64,000 nucleotides of DNA from Nemania diffusa (GCA_038501195.1 JBBPUQ010000002.1:2790001-2854000); one strand, 5' to 3'; positions 1-11,526 are shown, counted from the stretch's first letter. Translations and numbers: made by a program. Notes: generated by a model from the letters alone, not told the origin.

Positions 1-1323
1 AAGAAGATCTCGGACAAGGCGTGGGCGTACTACTGGTCCGCGAGCGACGACCTGTGGACCAAGAAGAACAACAACACCGTGTACCGGGACATCCTGCTGC
101 GGCCGCGCGTCTTCTTCGACTGCACGAGCTGCGACCTCACAACGACGCTCCTGGGCGAGCACAAGGTGGGCATGCCCATCTTCGTGTCGCCCGCCGCCAT
201 GGCGCGCCTCGCGCACCCGGACGGCGAGCAAGGGATCGCGCGGGCCTGCGCGCGCTTCGGCGCGATGCAGATCGTCTCGAACAACGCGTCGATGACGCCG
301 GAGCAGATCGTGTCCGACGCGGCGCCGGGGCAGACCTTCGGGTGGCAGCTGTACGTGCAGACGGACCGCGCCAAGAGCGAGGCCACGCTCGCGCGCATCA
401 ACCGCATGCCCGAGCACTACAAGTTCATCTGTCTGACGCTCGACGCGCCCGTGCCCGGCAAGCGCGAGCTCGACGAGAAGCAGAACTTCAAGGGCGCCTT
501 CCGCGTCGCCTCGGGCGTCAAGGCTAAAGGCGAGCCAGAGCGGCCTGGTGGCGGCGGCGTCGGGCAGCAGCTGTTCTGGGGCACGGCTGCCGACCTCACG
601 TGGAAGACCGCGCTGCCCTGGCTTGCAAAACACACGAGTCTGCCGATTGTGCTCAAGGGCGTCCAGACGCACGAGGACGCGTACCTGGCGGCGAGGTATG
701 CGCCCCAGGTCAAGGCTGTTATTCTATCGAACCATGGCGGACGGGCGCTGGACACGGCGCCCCCGGCTATACACACCCTGCTCGAGATTCGGAAGTACTG
801 CCCCGAGGTCTTCAATCATATAGACGTCTGGGTCGACGGCGGCATCAAGCGTGGTACGGACGTCGTGAAAGCGCTAGCGCTTGGAGCCAAGGCTGTCGGT
901 GTCGGGCGGGCTGCATTATTCGGCTTGGGTGCCGGTGGTCAGGAGGGTGTTGAACGTACATTGGAAAGTATGTTGCCGTAGCCTCTATTCTTTCTTCCCT
1001 TTGCGTTGCTTCTCTCTCCTATTCATCATCTCAGGGCTAGGGGCCCTCGTTAATTTTAAGAGGCGTGATGCTAACTTGTCTCTTAACTTAAATAGTCTTA
1101 CAGGCAGAAACCGTTACTTGCATGAAACTTCTAGGCGCTAAGAACATATCGGAACTTAGCCCGAGACACGTAAGTCTAATACCGGTGACTTATAGCCAGC
1201 TTATCATACTCAACTAACACATCTATGTAGATCAACACGAGGAAAGTTGAGAGGGATATATTTGATGGTGATGCAAATTTGGAGACGTTTGGGCTTTGGG
1301 AGAAAGTCAAGTCTAAGTTGTGA
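1..1323 (+). CDS. FMN-dependent 2-hydroxyacid (L-lactate) dehydrogenase, cytochrome b2-like; 5' end missing
   Basis: Oxidises L-lactate or a related 2-hydroxyacid with FMN. The window opens inside the FMN barrel. Exons are 1-967, 1096-1169 and 1231-1323; introns 968-1095 and 1170-1230 both have GT..AG ends and join in frame. Seen: the YYWSASDD segment near the N-terminal side, [15 protein letters not shown], the FMN-binding lysine region VLKGVQ, the catalytic His/Arg motif [24 protein letters not shown] and GVGRAALFG. The second exon restores the family tail ([20 protein letters not shown]). The last exon ends in VKSKL, a canonical peroxisomal PTS1. Family knowledge: yeast cytochrome b2 carries an N-terminal haem domain and lives in the mitochondrial intermembrane space; plant and animal glycolate oxidases are peroxisomal. 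Whether a haem domain is present lies outside the window. The coding sequence is very GC-rich at its 5' end. Confidence 0.93.
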
Positions 1324-1882
1324 GCTTTATCATATAGAAGAGATCCTAGGGTACATTGTGTTAGAGCGTGGTGTCAATGTACAGGAATATGAATCTACAC
1401 GCCGTATTCAGCATTGTATACATACTCATGAGATCATGGTTGCTTCTATTGGAAAGACATCATTAGTAGTTTAATTGGCAGCTCGTCTCTTTTAAGAACA
1501 GACAACAGCTGCATGAATAGTATTATTCTACAGTTAGTCGACGATGCTGAAGATTGCTTCAGCAAATTCATTAACAACTAGGTGGTTGTTTATTTGATTA
1601 TTCTCAAGTTACTACCCGCCTCGAAAGACCTTGACCTTACTCATTCCCCTTCTTATAGTAGTTGCAATTCGGGAACGATCAGGTGTCTCAGTTATTACGT
1701 CACGAGATGTCTTGGGTGCTTTGTTCAATTTGGCCCAGCCACATTTTCTACACCGAGGTAGTAGACTCGCTCGCTCGCTTTCATTTAGGTTGTTTCGTTT
1801 CTCGGAGATCAATGCACTTTGTTTCTCAAGCTTTTTATCATATTCAATCTTGTCTCTCTACAAGATAAGGAGTGTAATCAAA
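1324..1882. other. Intergenic region between two co-oriented genes
   Basis: No coding stretch with splice signals is visible. It should hold the 3' UTR of the dehydrogenase and the promoter of the following membrane protein. The last 200 bases before 1883 are pyrimidine-rich on the + strand, as is usual for fungal leaders. Confidence 0.5.
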
Positions 1883-3047
1883 ATGGCAGATATGAAATCT
1901 GATACATCTGAGACAGGACCAGCGCCTGCAAAGAAGAACCACTTTAGGCGCTTCTGGTGGGTTTACCTGCTCGTCTTCCTTATCATTGCTACTGTTGTTA
2001 TAGTGCCTTCAGTGTAAGTCCATAGCCTCAATTAGGCATATTTAGGCAGCTCATTGCGAGAATCTAACTAAGCTGGATTTCTAGATTGCTAGTAGCAGTA
2101 CCGAAGTTAGCGCAGCAGAGGCTGAATGGGGCCAAGTTGACGATAGACGGAATTTCTATCACAGATACGCAACCGGAATCCCTTGTCCTAGCTATCAACT
2201 CTACTATTAAAGCAGACGACTCGGTCCATGCTACTATTAATCCATTTCGGGGCACCTTATACTTGGCAGATGTCGACCCTCCATTGGCGTTTGCATATGT
2301 TGACTTTCCTCAAACGACTTCTTCCTCGTTGCAGGCTGTTAATGTTACTCAAGAGATGCGTATTCTAGATGTAGGCAATTTGACGGCATTCACAACGGCG
2401 CTACTGTCCAACGATTTTGTTAGCGTACAAGTGAAGGGAGACACTCACATACATGTCAAGGGGATTTCTCGTGCCTACTCTGCCACCTTTGACAAAACGG
2501 TGACTTTGAAGGGTCTCAACAACTTCGAAGGGCTTTCTATCTCGGATCCTAGCATAAGTGCTCTCTCACCTACGAACAACTTTAATGGAACGGCCCATAT
2601 TCCCAACCAATCTGTATTGGTCCTGGAAATTGTAGGTTACTGTTTGACTAACTCTGTACTCATATGCGTTCGGAGAAAGCCAATGAGTGAGGCTAATGAC
2701 ACGAAAATTAGGGCAACACAACCTTTACCAACTACTTCAACGGGACGGCCATCGGCCAGACATATATCAACAATCTCGTTCTCTACCCCGGCAACAACAC
2801 GTTCCCCATAACTGCAGATATTCAACAGCTACCCATAATCAACGCGCTCACGGAAGAGCCTTTCTGTGAACTCAACGGCAATCTACCATTCCAACTCTCG
2901 GGCAATAATGTCGTGAATAAAGGACAAGTCCTCTCATACTTCCGCGACGCACTCGCGGCAAGCAACCAGAGCGTCACAATCGATCTGAGCGAAGCCGCAA
3001 AGAGGGTCGGTATCCCTGTTGGATGTGCTACATCCTCGAGCAACTAA
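1883..3047 (+). CDS. Single-pass membrane protein of the DUF3712 / LEA-like type
   Basis: Predicted 337 residues from exons 1883-2013, 2085-2631 and 2712-3047; introns 2014-2084 and 2632-2711 keep frame. Residues 1-21 are polar (MADMKSDTSETG, then a KKNHFRR basic patch), followed by a hydrophobic segment at about 24-50 (WWVYLLVFLIIATVVIVPSV, then LLVAVP). The rest is a soluble domain rich in beta-type segments with repeated N-x-S/T sites (NST, NVT, NLT, NGT, NTT), which fits a lumenal or extracellular position. The pattern of a cytosolic tail, one membrane helix, then LEA-like repeats with a GLNNFEGL segment matches the fungal DUF3712 family as I know it; the role of that family is not established. 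The ATG was chosen because it is the first in the frame that leaves the basic patch and the helix intact. Confidence 0.85.
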
Positions 3048-3445
3048 ATACACATACTCGATACCTTATGGAATTCACGGTTGAACTGCTTTTAAACGTA
3101 AATAAATATAATATGGATACTACTATTTTAGGTTTTAAATATACGTCTTTTTCTAATATCCCATGTGAACTTATATATTAGGGAACATGGTACTGCACTA
3201 CTCGTCAAAGTATCAACCGCAAGTAACACGATATGACCAAGTTGTTATAACTGATACGAACCGACCCTTTGTAATGAATTAGTAGGCGAAGTGGCTTTCA
3301 TTGAATTAAATCTGAGATCAAATGCTATCTTATGTCCCCGGAATTCCATGCCCGGTCCCGTATGTGATTTTCCCAACTACTTAATACATAAATCCGTACA
3401 TTGACAACTCAACATACTCGTCTCCATCCGACGCCCCCTTTTTTA
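3048..3445. other. Convergent intergenic region
   Basis: AT-rich spacer between two genes that face each other. It must carry both 3' ends. Nothing else is visible. Confidence 0.5.
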
Positions 3446-4645
3446 CTATGAACTCACGCAGACCTCTACCGATGGGCAATCCGCAAAAGGCACGGCAATG
3501 GGCTTCTCAAGGCACACCCTAATCTGCCAACCTCTCTCCCTCATGGGCTGCGGGCTGTCGCCAATCCGGAATTCGTCGAGGATCTTGTTAGCGATGTGCG
3601 TGCCCAGCGCCTCGAGGGTTTCGAAGGAAGATGATTCCAAAATCTAGGTGGCAATATTAGCCGGGAACGATTAAGCAGCACTAAGACTGCCTATATCGTT
3701 TATAATGAACGCAAGCGGGCAAGCGGTTGTATTGGGAAAATACTACCCGGGGCAGAGACAGGGAAGGGGGACGGAAATACGAGAAGCCTTATCTTGACAA
3801 TGGAGAGGAAAACATCACATTACCTTAACAACAGCCCCCTCAAGCTCGGCATGGATGTCCTCCTGGACATCAAAGCGGTCGATCTCGACATCGACGACGA
3901 CCATCTGCTTCGCGGCCCGCTCGTTCGGGTTGACGCCGACGAGCGTGGGGACGCGCAGGCCGTGCAGGCGGAGGCTGCGCGCGTACGAGCGCAGCGGGTT
4001 CCTCTTCCCGCCGCCGCCGGCCCCGAGCTCGTCCGCGGCCCGGAAGCACGCCGTCGTGGCCAGGCTGACGCCCTCGCCGAGCAGCGACGCCTTGGGCAGG
4101 TACATCGTGAGGCCCAGCGAGCGCAGGCGCGCCGCGTCGAGGAACGGCACCTGGTCCGGCGGCAGCGCCACGCAGCTGCCGTCGACGACGCGCCCCGTCA
4201 TCTTGACCCAGAGGATCTCGAAGACGTCCGCGGTGCGCGGGCCGTCGCCGTTCTCCTTCTTATCCCCCTGGGCCGCAGACGACTTGGCTTTCTGGCCAGA
4301 CGAGGAAGAGGGCGGGGAGAAGAGCGCCATGCCGGAGAGGAGGGTCTTGCTGAGGTTGCCGTAGTGCGCGGTCTCGGCGTTGACGGCGTCGCGCGCCGAG
4401 GCGGTCTCGAAGGCGCGCGCGAAGGACACCTCGGACGACAGCAGCACGGGCTGCGGCCGCGCGGCGCGGCCCCAGGCGTCCCGGCCGGCGGCCATGGCGC
4501 TCTGCAGGTTGCGCACGCGCACGACGGCCTGCGGCTCGCCGGCCTCGGCGCGGACCTGCCAGGCGCTGACGAGCGGCGCCGCGGGGTCCGGGGCCGGGTC
4601 CGCGGTGATGGCGTCGGAGGGGGATACCCACAGAGACGCGAGCAT
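3446..4645 (-). CDS. Dihydroneopterin aldolase-like protein with two FolB-type domains
   Basis: Predicted 339 residues; exons 4645-3824 and 3643-3446, intron 3644-3823 (180 bases), phase 0. Dihydroneopterin aldolase makes 6-hydroxymethyl-dihydropterin in folate synthesis. In fungi this activity is normally the N-terminal, twice-repeated FolB part of the trifunctional FOL1; here the pair stands alone. Domain 1 (about residues 15-105) contains AETAHYGNLSKTLLSG, with the usual Tyr. A low-complexity linker (PPSSSSGQKAKSS) follows. Domain 2 (about 140-335) contains LHGLRVPTLVGVNPNERAAKQ, then VVKILESSSFETLEALG formed across the splice junction, and LEKPIAVPFADC. Domain 2 keeps the Glu and Lys positions but seems to lack the Tyr. 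The start at 4645 places the first beta strand right after MLASLWVSPSDAI. The gene is strongly GC-rich, unlike its flanks. Confidence 0.85.
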
Positions 4646-5583
4646 GGCTGAAGAATAAGGATGTGGCCTCCTTTTGTTTTGTCTTGGTAACTGCCGTTTC
4701 ACTCTCGGCAGCTTGGGCGATGAAATAGGCCGAGTGTGGTGGTGATGGGGTGTTAGTTGAAAGTGACAAACGAGTGCAAATGTGGGGTTGAGTGTTGAGC
4801 TTAGGTTGTGCTGTAAGTTGTGCTAGCAATTAATATCTCGCTCGTATTCTATCGCAGTTGAAGTGAGCTATCAATCTGATAGATATTTTACTGAATAGAA
4901 ACTTACTAAAGAATAATTGTGATGCCTCTGGCAGGTTATTGAAATTCGGATCTAGGTGGAAAGAGAATATGATGGATGGAAGAAGGGCTTAAATCTGAGG
5001 TCATCACAAACAGAAATGCTCCACCCCTCACTTGTTTTCATACCAGCTACAGCTCAGCAAACGGATGATGCATAGAATTCATTTATACACCTTTTTGTAG
5101 TTATACCCTTTACGTTTTTCATTTTATACAGGGAGAAATACTGAACAATTTTTCTTCAAAGTGATGATAGAATATTTATTCAGTCCTTATGCCTCATTGT
5201 CTCTTTCGTGAGTTAGGTATATTTATAAGTAGTCTCTCTTTCCACCAAGCGACTTGTGATGGAAATTGTAGTACTAATCGGTAAACTAACATGCAGCATA
5301 CTTCTCCTCTCTACGTCACTTAGAATTCCATTTCCTTGTTGAAGTGTCTAGAGCTCTAGAGCCATTACGTAGTTGACGTGGTCCTGAGGCCTGCCCCATT
5401 TCGTGCAGTCGACTGCCAGAAGCATGGTCAATGATCGCCATCTTAAACATAATACATGAGTGTTTCAGTAGTGGGATAACTCTAAAGGGCATTATACTAG
5501 CCCGAGAAGGGGCCTTGGACGTCTGGGAAATGACTAGAAGAGGAAGAACGGAAAAAAAAAAAAAAAAAGAAGACCTCGGAGGG
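4646..5583. other. Intergenic region with an A16-18 tract
   Basis: Separates the aldolase from the acetyltransferase, both on the minus strand. It holds the aldolase promoter and the acetyltransferase 3' end. A run of about 17 A lies near 5553-5569. If the acetyltransferase uses the GTAAGT donor at 5591, a last coding exon would sit between about 5316 and 5533. Otherwise I see nothing. Confidence 0.45.
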
Positions 5584-6293
5584 TTACTTACTGATCTGTA
5601 CGTCGATGTCACGGAATCCGCAGCTCAAGTAGAGCGAATGGCCTGCCTCTGACGATTCCAGGAAGGCAGGAAGCTCGAGTTTCTTGGCCTCCTCTACACC
5701 CCACATGACCATCAGTCTGCCGGCTCCCCTCCGTTGGTGGTCCGGATGGACCTGGAGTGATTTAAGGTCTATCATATTCTCCTGTTAATCCTCGGGTCTC
5801 CTGGAAGGGCAGCGCGGTGGCATATGTGGACGCATGGGCGCTCCGAGTGAGCGAAGACGTCTCACCCAAGGCGAAAGAAGCAAGGCTTCAACTTACGAAC
5901 ATGCTTGATGGACCCGTAGTGCTTTACACGCAATTTGTCCAGGCCGCCGAACAGCGCCTCGCAGGCCTCCACGTTACATCCAGGGCCGAGACTCCGCGAT
6001 GGCGTGGCAACTTCTGAGCCGTCTTTGATGTTCCATTGGGCAAAGCCGATCATCTGGCCGTTGTCACCGGTAGCGTCGAGATCTGTGTCGATGACCTTCA
6101 GCCAGCGGGTCGAAGGGTCCGCGCGGAGATTCTTGACCATCTCAGCGGCGCGGGGGTTTTGTCCGGGCGGAGGCTCCGGAAACGGACCCGGAAATAGGAT
6201 GGAGTTGAAGGGACTAGGAGTATAGGCATCCCTCTCGATCTGTGCGGCGCGGACCGCGTCGGCTTCGGTGGCTGACTGGAGTATCAGGGGCAT
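5584..6293 (-). CDS. GNAT-family N-acetyltransferase
   Basis: Transfers an acetyl group from acetyl-CoA to an amine; substrate unknown. Exons 6293-5897 and 5768-5584, intron 5769-5896, give 193 residues. The first exon starts MPLILQSATEADAVRAAQ, typical of fungal GNATs, and has WLKVIDTD and IGFAQWN for the central strands. The splice restores HLKSLQVHPDHQRRGAG, whose Q-R-R-G-A-G is the acetyl-CoA pyrophosphate loop, followed by LESSEAGHSLYLSCGF, the usual motif B. The frame stops right after DIDVQISK, but that stop lies inside a perfect GTAAGT donor at 5591. The true C-terminus may therefore come from another exon, for instance beginning at 5533 or 5522. The core fold is secure; the last 5-70 residues are not. 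Confidence 0.8.
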
Positions 6294-7318
6294 TTTTGGT
6301 CGCAATAGACGAACTAAGTGTTTAGATAAACAAATAGACGAGGCTTACACTGCGACGGAAGTATAAGTAGGTTCTGAGGAGGCAATATTTATTCTATGTT
6401 GAGATTATTCGTCTACGCCAAACGTAACTACTTATACTGGATAGACATTCCCGGGTTGTAGTTATTTGTATGGCGTATTGTTCGTATATATGTAAGCAAC
6501 CCATAGGCAGATAGATAATACAGGTTGGAGGTATATACTGTCATGGATCTAGTTATATGCCCACCCGCCTACGTATAGGTCACTACGAGATACCCTTGCT
6601 CGCCTTTCTTACTTACTTCTCTAGAGGGTTAAACACCCAGGGGGCCGAGATCCTTCGTTGTGTGTTCTCGCATTATATGATGGCCCAGACGGGTGGGCGC
6701 AGGAAACGTGACTCATCGGGGTCTTCCTCATTGGTGTGCTCGTTCTCGTAAGACGGATACTGTACACGGGGCTGGCAGGGCTGGCAGGGGAGATGCCGTC
6801 GACAACGGGCCTAGACTTTCGACTTTCACACCTCCTATACTGTAGATAGATCCTGATAAGCATGTATTTGTTAAGAAGATCACGGAAACGTTTGGTGGTC
6901 ATTTAGGCGTATGAGGGTCAAGAATTTGAGAATGTTGAAATATGAGACATGGTGTTGAGAAGCATGCTCTCCTGAGTATTAGCCCACTATAAAATACCTG
7001 GGTATCTACCTAAGTAGGTAGTAGGTGCCTAGACAAGCTAAATTTAGTGGATAATCACCGCCATTAAGTACCCAACTACCAGTGAGTAAATACACCCGCT
7101 CTCCCCACATCACTTGCACATTCTCGAGGCGCAAACTGGTAGATACCAATAGGTGCCTGTATTTAAAAACTTCGTTTCGACGGAGTTCGATAGCAAGATG
7201 AATGAATAAAGAGCATCCTAAACGGCAAATCTGCCGATAGTAACCCTTTAGCTATCACAATTATTTCGAGTCCCTGTGTATTACACCTCGTTCCAAGAAC
7301 CGACAGATCTTCGCAACT
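6294..7318. other. Divergent intergenic region
   Basis: Shared upstream region of the acetyltransferase and the SET-MYND gene, which are transcribed away from each other. It contains short GTAGGTA/TACCTA words near 6998-7075, of the kind seen throughout the non-coding DNA here. No gene is supported. Confidence 0.5.
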
Positions 7319-9154
7319 ATGCATATACTTCCAGAGGGACTCATTCTCAAAGGCGCATCTGCCGCACCGCGCGGGCGAAGCATCGCAGCTGCGCGTGTCT
7401 TCCAGCCCGGCGAGCTGATCGCGACCTTCAGCTCGCCAAGCATCGCCATTCCAGATAGTCCGCACCTGTCAATAACATGCAGTGGCTGTCTATTGCCCGC
7501 AACCCCGGGCTCAGAACCCCCCTCTACCTCACAGGGTGCGAGGGTAGTGCGAGCGTGCACGGGCTGTCGAGCAGTGGCGTACTGTTCGCCGGCATGCCAG
7601 CGGCTTGACTGGACGACGGGGGGCCACAAGGCCGAGTGTAAGGTTTTCAAGCGCGTGCGAAACGAGGGCCACGATTACTTGCCCACGCCCGTGCGCGCTC
7701 TCGTGCAGGTTCTCCTGCGCCCGGAGATGGGCGCCGCCATGGTAGAGATGCAGGGCCATGTTGATAAATTCCGTCGTGAGTCGGGCAAGCTGTGGGCTGA
7801 TATGGAGCTGCAAGCCATGGCAGCGCTGCATTACCTTGGCCGCGAGACGAGTACTAAGAGTCTGGCGGAGGCGATTGAGATATTGTGTAAGGTACGTGTT
7901 TTGAATAGAGCCGAGTTCAACAAACGGGTTTCTACAGGGGCAATAGTCCTTAGTCTTTTCACGAATTATTTCCTAAATCATAAATATAGTTACAAGTGAA
8001 CTCATTCAACCGGCTAGACGAGGACGTTGGTCAAACTGGGCTCTTTACGAACCCGGATCTTGCTATGGCTAATCACTCATGCACACCGAATGCTTTCGTG
8101 CAATTTATCGGCCGGAAAGCCGTGCTTCACGCATACCAGAAGATCGAGGAAGATGAGGAGATCGAGATCTCATATATCGGTAAGTGCTCATCGCCGTCTA
8201 AATAAAACTCCGGAGGGCAGCTCTGATATATATCCATAAGACTGCAACCTGCATCTTTCCCAGCGCCAAGACGCCCTCAAGGCACGATATCACTTTCTAT
8301 GCAACTGCCTACGCTGCAAGAATGATATGGACGTATACCAAGTTTGCAGGGGGTACCCGCACTTGCATTTGAACAGCCTTAGTTTGGTACCAGACCTCCA
8401 AAAACCACAAGAGCCCAATACCCCTAGTCTTCTCAGTGGCGCCGAATCACTCCGCGCTACAGTCGAGGACATATATCCTTGGTGTTCAGCCCCCTTACTA
8501 GAGCCTAGCGAACCAGATAGACGGAAACAACTCCGCCGGCGTTGGGCAGCCTGCAGGCCTCTCCGCGACTCCCGCGTCTCTGCCTACGCCATCGAGCCAC
8601 TCCCGCGCGTCCTCGCCGAAGCGAGCATGTACTTCGGAGAGCAGGGCAACTTTTCATACAGCCTCTCGATATCCAGCTTCCTAGCCACGCGCGTAGACCC
8701 GTACAAAGCCCCCGCGCCCTTCGCACCGCAACGCGTAAAGGGGCTCTTGATGATCGCCAAGCTGCTCGCGAACACGGCTCCCGCGGACCAAGATGCGCCA
8801 GCTTCAGGCAGGTCAAAAGCCCTAACATCAGCCAAGGGCCCGCAGGGAGGCATCTCCGCAGCCCTAGGAAAGATAGACCAGGCCACCACGTGCCAGGTCC
8901 TCCTCGAACTCGTCGTGCACTACGCCCCCGCGGCGCACTCGAGGGACTGGAGCATATTCCACGAGGCGAAGAACATGCTGGGCGACCTCGAGGCCTTGCA
9001 GGGTCGGGAGACGGAGGACGCGCTTGTCAAGGCGTTTGTGCGGAATCCGAATGGGGTCGAGGAGAGGCGGTTTTTCGAACAAGCTGTGCTTAGCCCCCTC
9101 CAGGAGTTATCTGCTTTTTGTTTAGACCTCATGGATGACGAGTTTGGTGGCTGA
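7319..9154 (+). CDS. SET and MYND domain protein (SMYD-like lysine methyltransferase)
   Basis: Predicted 558 residues; exons 7319-7891, 7990-8179 and 8241-9154, with introns 7892-7989 and 8180-8240. The N-terminal SET strand carries KGASAAPRGRSIAAARVFQPGE. An MYND zinc finger interrupts the SET domain at about residues 54-110 (CSGC, then ACTGCRAVAYCSPACQRLDW and HKAEC). The second exon brings the catalytic SET core, NHSCTPNA at 219-226 and EDEEIEISYI. The third opens with the post-SET cysteines CNCLRC (275-280). The C-terminal 270 residues are helical, as in the TPR-like tail of SMYD proteins. Substrate, histone or non-histone, cannot be inferred. Start choice: this ATG precedes the first SET strand directly. 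Confidence 0.9.
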
Positions 9155-10131
9155 CAACCTTTGCCGGGGGCCTAAATACTTACTAGGTCGTATTCTATCT
9201 GTAGATAAATCTCTGGCTATGGCGTCCTAGTTTGAGCAGCCATGCCTACTGTGACATTCGCTTGTGAACGTCACTAAAGAAAGCCTGCATTATCTTTGTT
9301 AGGTTGATATGGACAGACGCTAATACCGTCTTGGTGTGAAACTCTTCTTATCCAGGAGCAGGATGCGCCTAGTTTTCTACATCTTAAGTGTGATCAGCTT
9401 TGATGTCCTCCAAATCTCGTGACAACCAGGTTTTGAAGTCTCCGACCCCTAGCTTAGAAGAGGCCCCCTGCATTATGGGCTTTAAGTTCATTCTTAATAG
9501 AATGTCTCAATAATAAACAAGTCATTTGCCTCACACTAGGCTGTTTCCAGGCACTTTTTCGAGAACAATCATACGGTCCCAGGATCGCATTAGCCGTTAA
9601 TTATTGGTGAGCTGGATAGTGGGGGGAGTGAAAATAGTTGTGTATAGCAAGGTCCGATTTGGCTAGACAAACCTAAAGTTTGCAAGCAGACAACAAATCG
9701 TTGACGAATAGCTAGAGCTAAGATGAAGCTTTGTGTTGCTTGAGAAGGTGGCTCTTGTAGCTTGGGTAATCTCTGGGCTGTTCCGTGCTCAGCTTATAAA
9801 ACTGGGGGGCATACAAATGCGTACTGGATATGAAGAGCAAGCCTAGAGCGTTGTTATTCGTTGCTATTCAATGATATTTCCTATGACAACATTGCTGTAG
9901 CCAAGGCAGACCTCGATACGATACCTCCATCTTATTGATCTACATCTCTTCAATTCCTGTTTATCCACCGTCCCGGACTTTGTAAGCTTTACAATACAAA
10001 CCCTCGCCGCATTTCTAGGCACTTTCAATGATGATGGCGAGTATAAGACGGTGGGAGGAGTAGTCAACGGGGCTAACAAGTTGACATCGCAACCTCTTTA
10101 TTTCGAGCAGCGGAGGGAAGTTGATACTGCT
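9155..10131. other. Convergent intergenic region
   Basis: Nearly 1 kb between two genes pointing at each other. No frame with splice signals, RNA gene or repeat array is visible. Confidence 0.5.
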
Positions 10132-11526
10132 TTATACATAGCCGTCGGTGGAAACTTTGCGCTTCTTAAACTTTACTAGTGAAGAATGTTGGAGCTCTCG
10201 TCGTTGAGGGTGAGCCGTGGGTTCTTTTTGCGTAGTGATTTCTGTTTCCATCCTGTGCACACGGCGCCTTAGCAGCTCAAGTTCCATTTGAAGAGTACCA
10301 ACTTGGCTTGCTTTGTGTCTGATCTTCGTAATATTGCTAGTGAGGATATCCATCTCGTGTGAGGTGAAGGCAGTAGTAACAGAAGAGGGTCTGTAAGAAC
10401 GTTCGAGGGACAGCTCCTGTTTTAAACTCTGTAGCTCAGCTTTTAAACTCAGGATTTCTTCGGTGTTTGTTTGAGATGCTTCTAAGGCTGTTTTTGCTGT
10501 GGTTTGGGTGCCTTTAAGCAAAGTTTGAAACTCTTTCAGGTCTTGTCGTGCGCTCTCGACTTTCGGTTCAAGTAGATTGAACTTTTCCTGATGCTCTCCC
10601 CACTTATGACTATATTCAGACCGTAAAGATGTGTCGGCTTCAGTGATGGCGTTTCTGATAGATGTCGACTCTTGCTCGAGGTGATCACGAGCTACTAATG
10701 GCTGTAACGCTTGCTTGATTTCTTGAATCTCTGCTTTAGTAGATAACACATCATCTAGAAGCGGTATGGTTTTCGTGTTGTTATCCGACGAACGGCTCAT
10801 CATTTGAGCCATCTCATTTTTCAAATTTCTGATCTCATCATCAATACGATGCACAACCTGATTAGAAAATGTAACGGCTTGATAGCTGGTTGTATCAAGT
10901 TGCTCCATTCCTTGCGCATCGATGATACTTAAGGTAGGACTGAGCTTATGATTGCCATTGGTCGCTTGTCCATGGTTGGAGTTGTCACAAAGACTGGACT
11001 TATGATCTCTGTTGTTAGGTTGCTGTTTATCGGTAGGAGGATTATTTAAGCTCAGCTTCCTTTGAATGGTGGGGTCTTTATTGCACTGGTTACTGCTATC
11101 CTTGATTTGAATAGATGATATCCGCAACAAGAGCTGATCCCTAAAATCATCAGCGCTGCCACAACTCTCCTCCGTAGCCGTAGGAAAATACTCACTTGTG
11201 AATAATGTAGTTAATCGCAGAGCCGAGGCATTTAGTACCCAATATTGAACAGCATTGGTTACAAATGATTTCCTGGACGTCGCTTCATTGAATAGATTTT
11301 TTTAGTAAGTGGTTCATGGTAAACGCAGCCGGCAGTTGAGATCTTACCAGTTATCTACTATAGTCCCTTGCTTTCCCGGGCGTACTCGGCCAGCTGGACT
11401 TATTTCCCAGGAATGTTTGGTTTCAATGACAGGGCTGATGTAGCTTTGGCCTATCTGGATCCATAGATTCGGGAGTGTACACAGAAGAGCACTGCATTTA
11501 TTGCAGCAGGCTACTACTGTTTCCAT
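10132..11526 (-). CDS. Mis18-like centromere protein with a long C-terminal coiled coil
   Basis: Predicted 424 residues; exons 11526-11348, 11282-11196 and 11140-10132. The introns are 11283-11347 and 11141-11195 (55 bases, with a CTGAT near a TTTTAG acceptor). Mis18 (Yippee-like fold, one zinc held by two CxxC pairs) licenses centromeres for CENP-A loading. Seen: the first pair CNKC at residues 8-11, hydrophobic strands (LWIQIGQSYISPVIE), then the second pair CNQC at 67-70 in EIICNQCCSILG, then a helix DQLLLRISSIQIKD where the family has its C-terminal helix. The remaining 320 residues are polar, with long heptad stretches between about residues 190 and 400 (for example EEILSLKAELQSLKQEL), and a basic tail. 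The three exons lie in different frames, so a single-frame search would miss the zinc domain. The AAG acceptor of exon 2 is the weakest junction. Could also be another Yippee/Mis18-fold protein. Confidence 0.65.

Noticed and set aside
2632..2811. Read-through of the second intron of the DUF3712-like gene as a shorter protein
   Set aside because: The intron has proper GT..AG ends, and splicing restores a long, in-phase continuation with repeated N-glycosylation sites.
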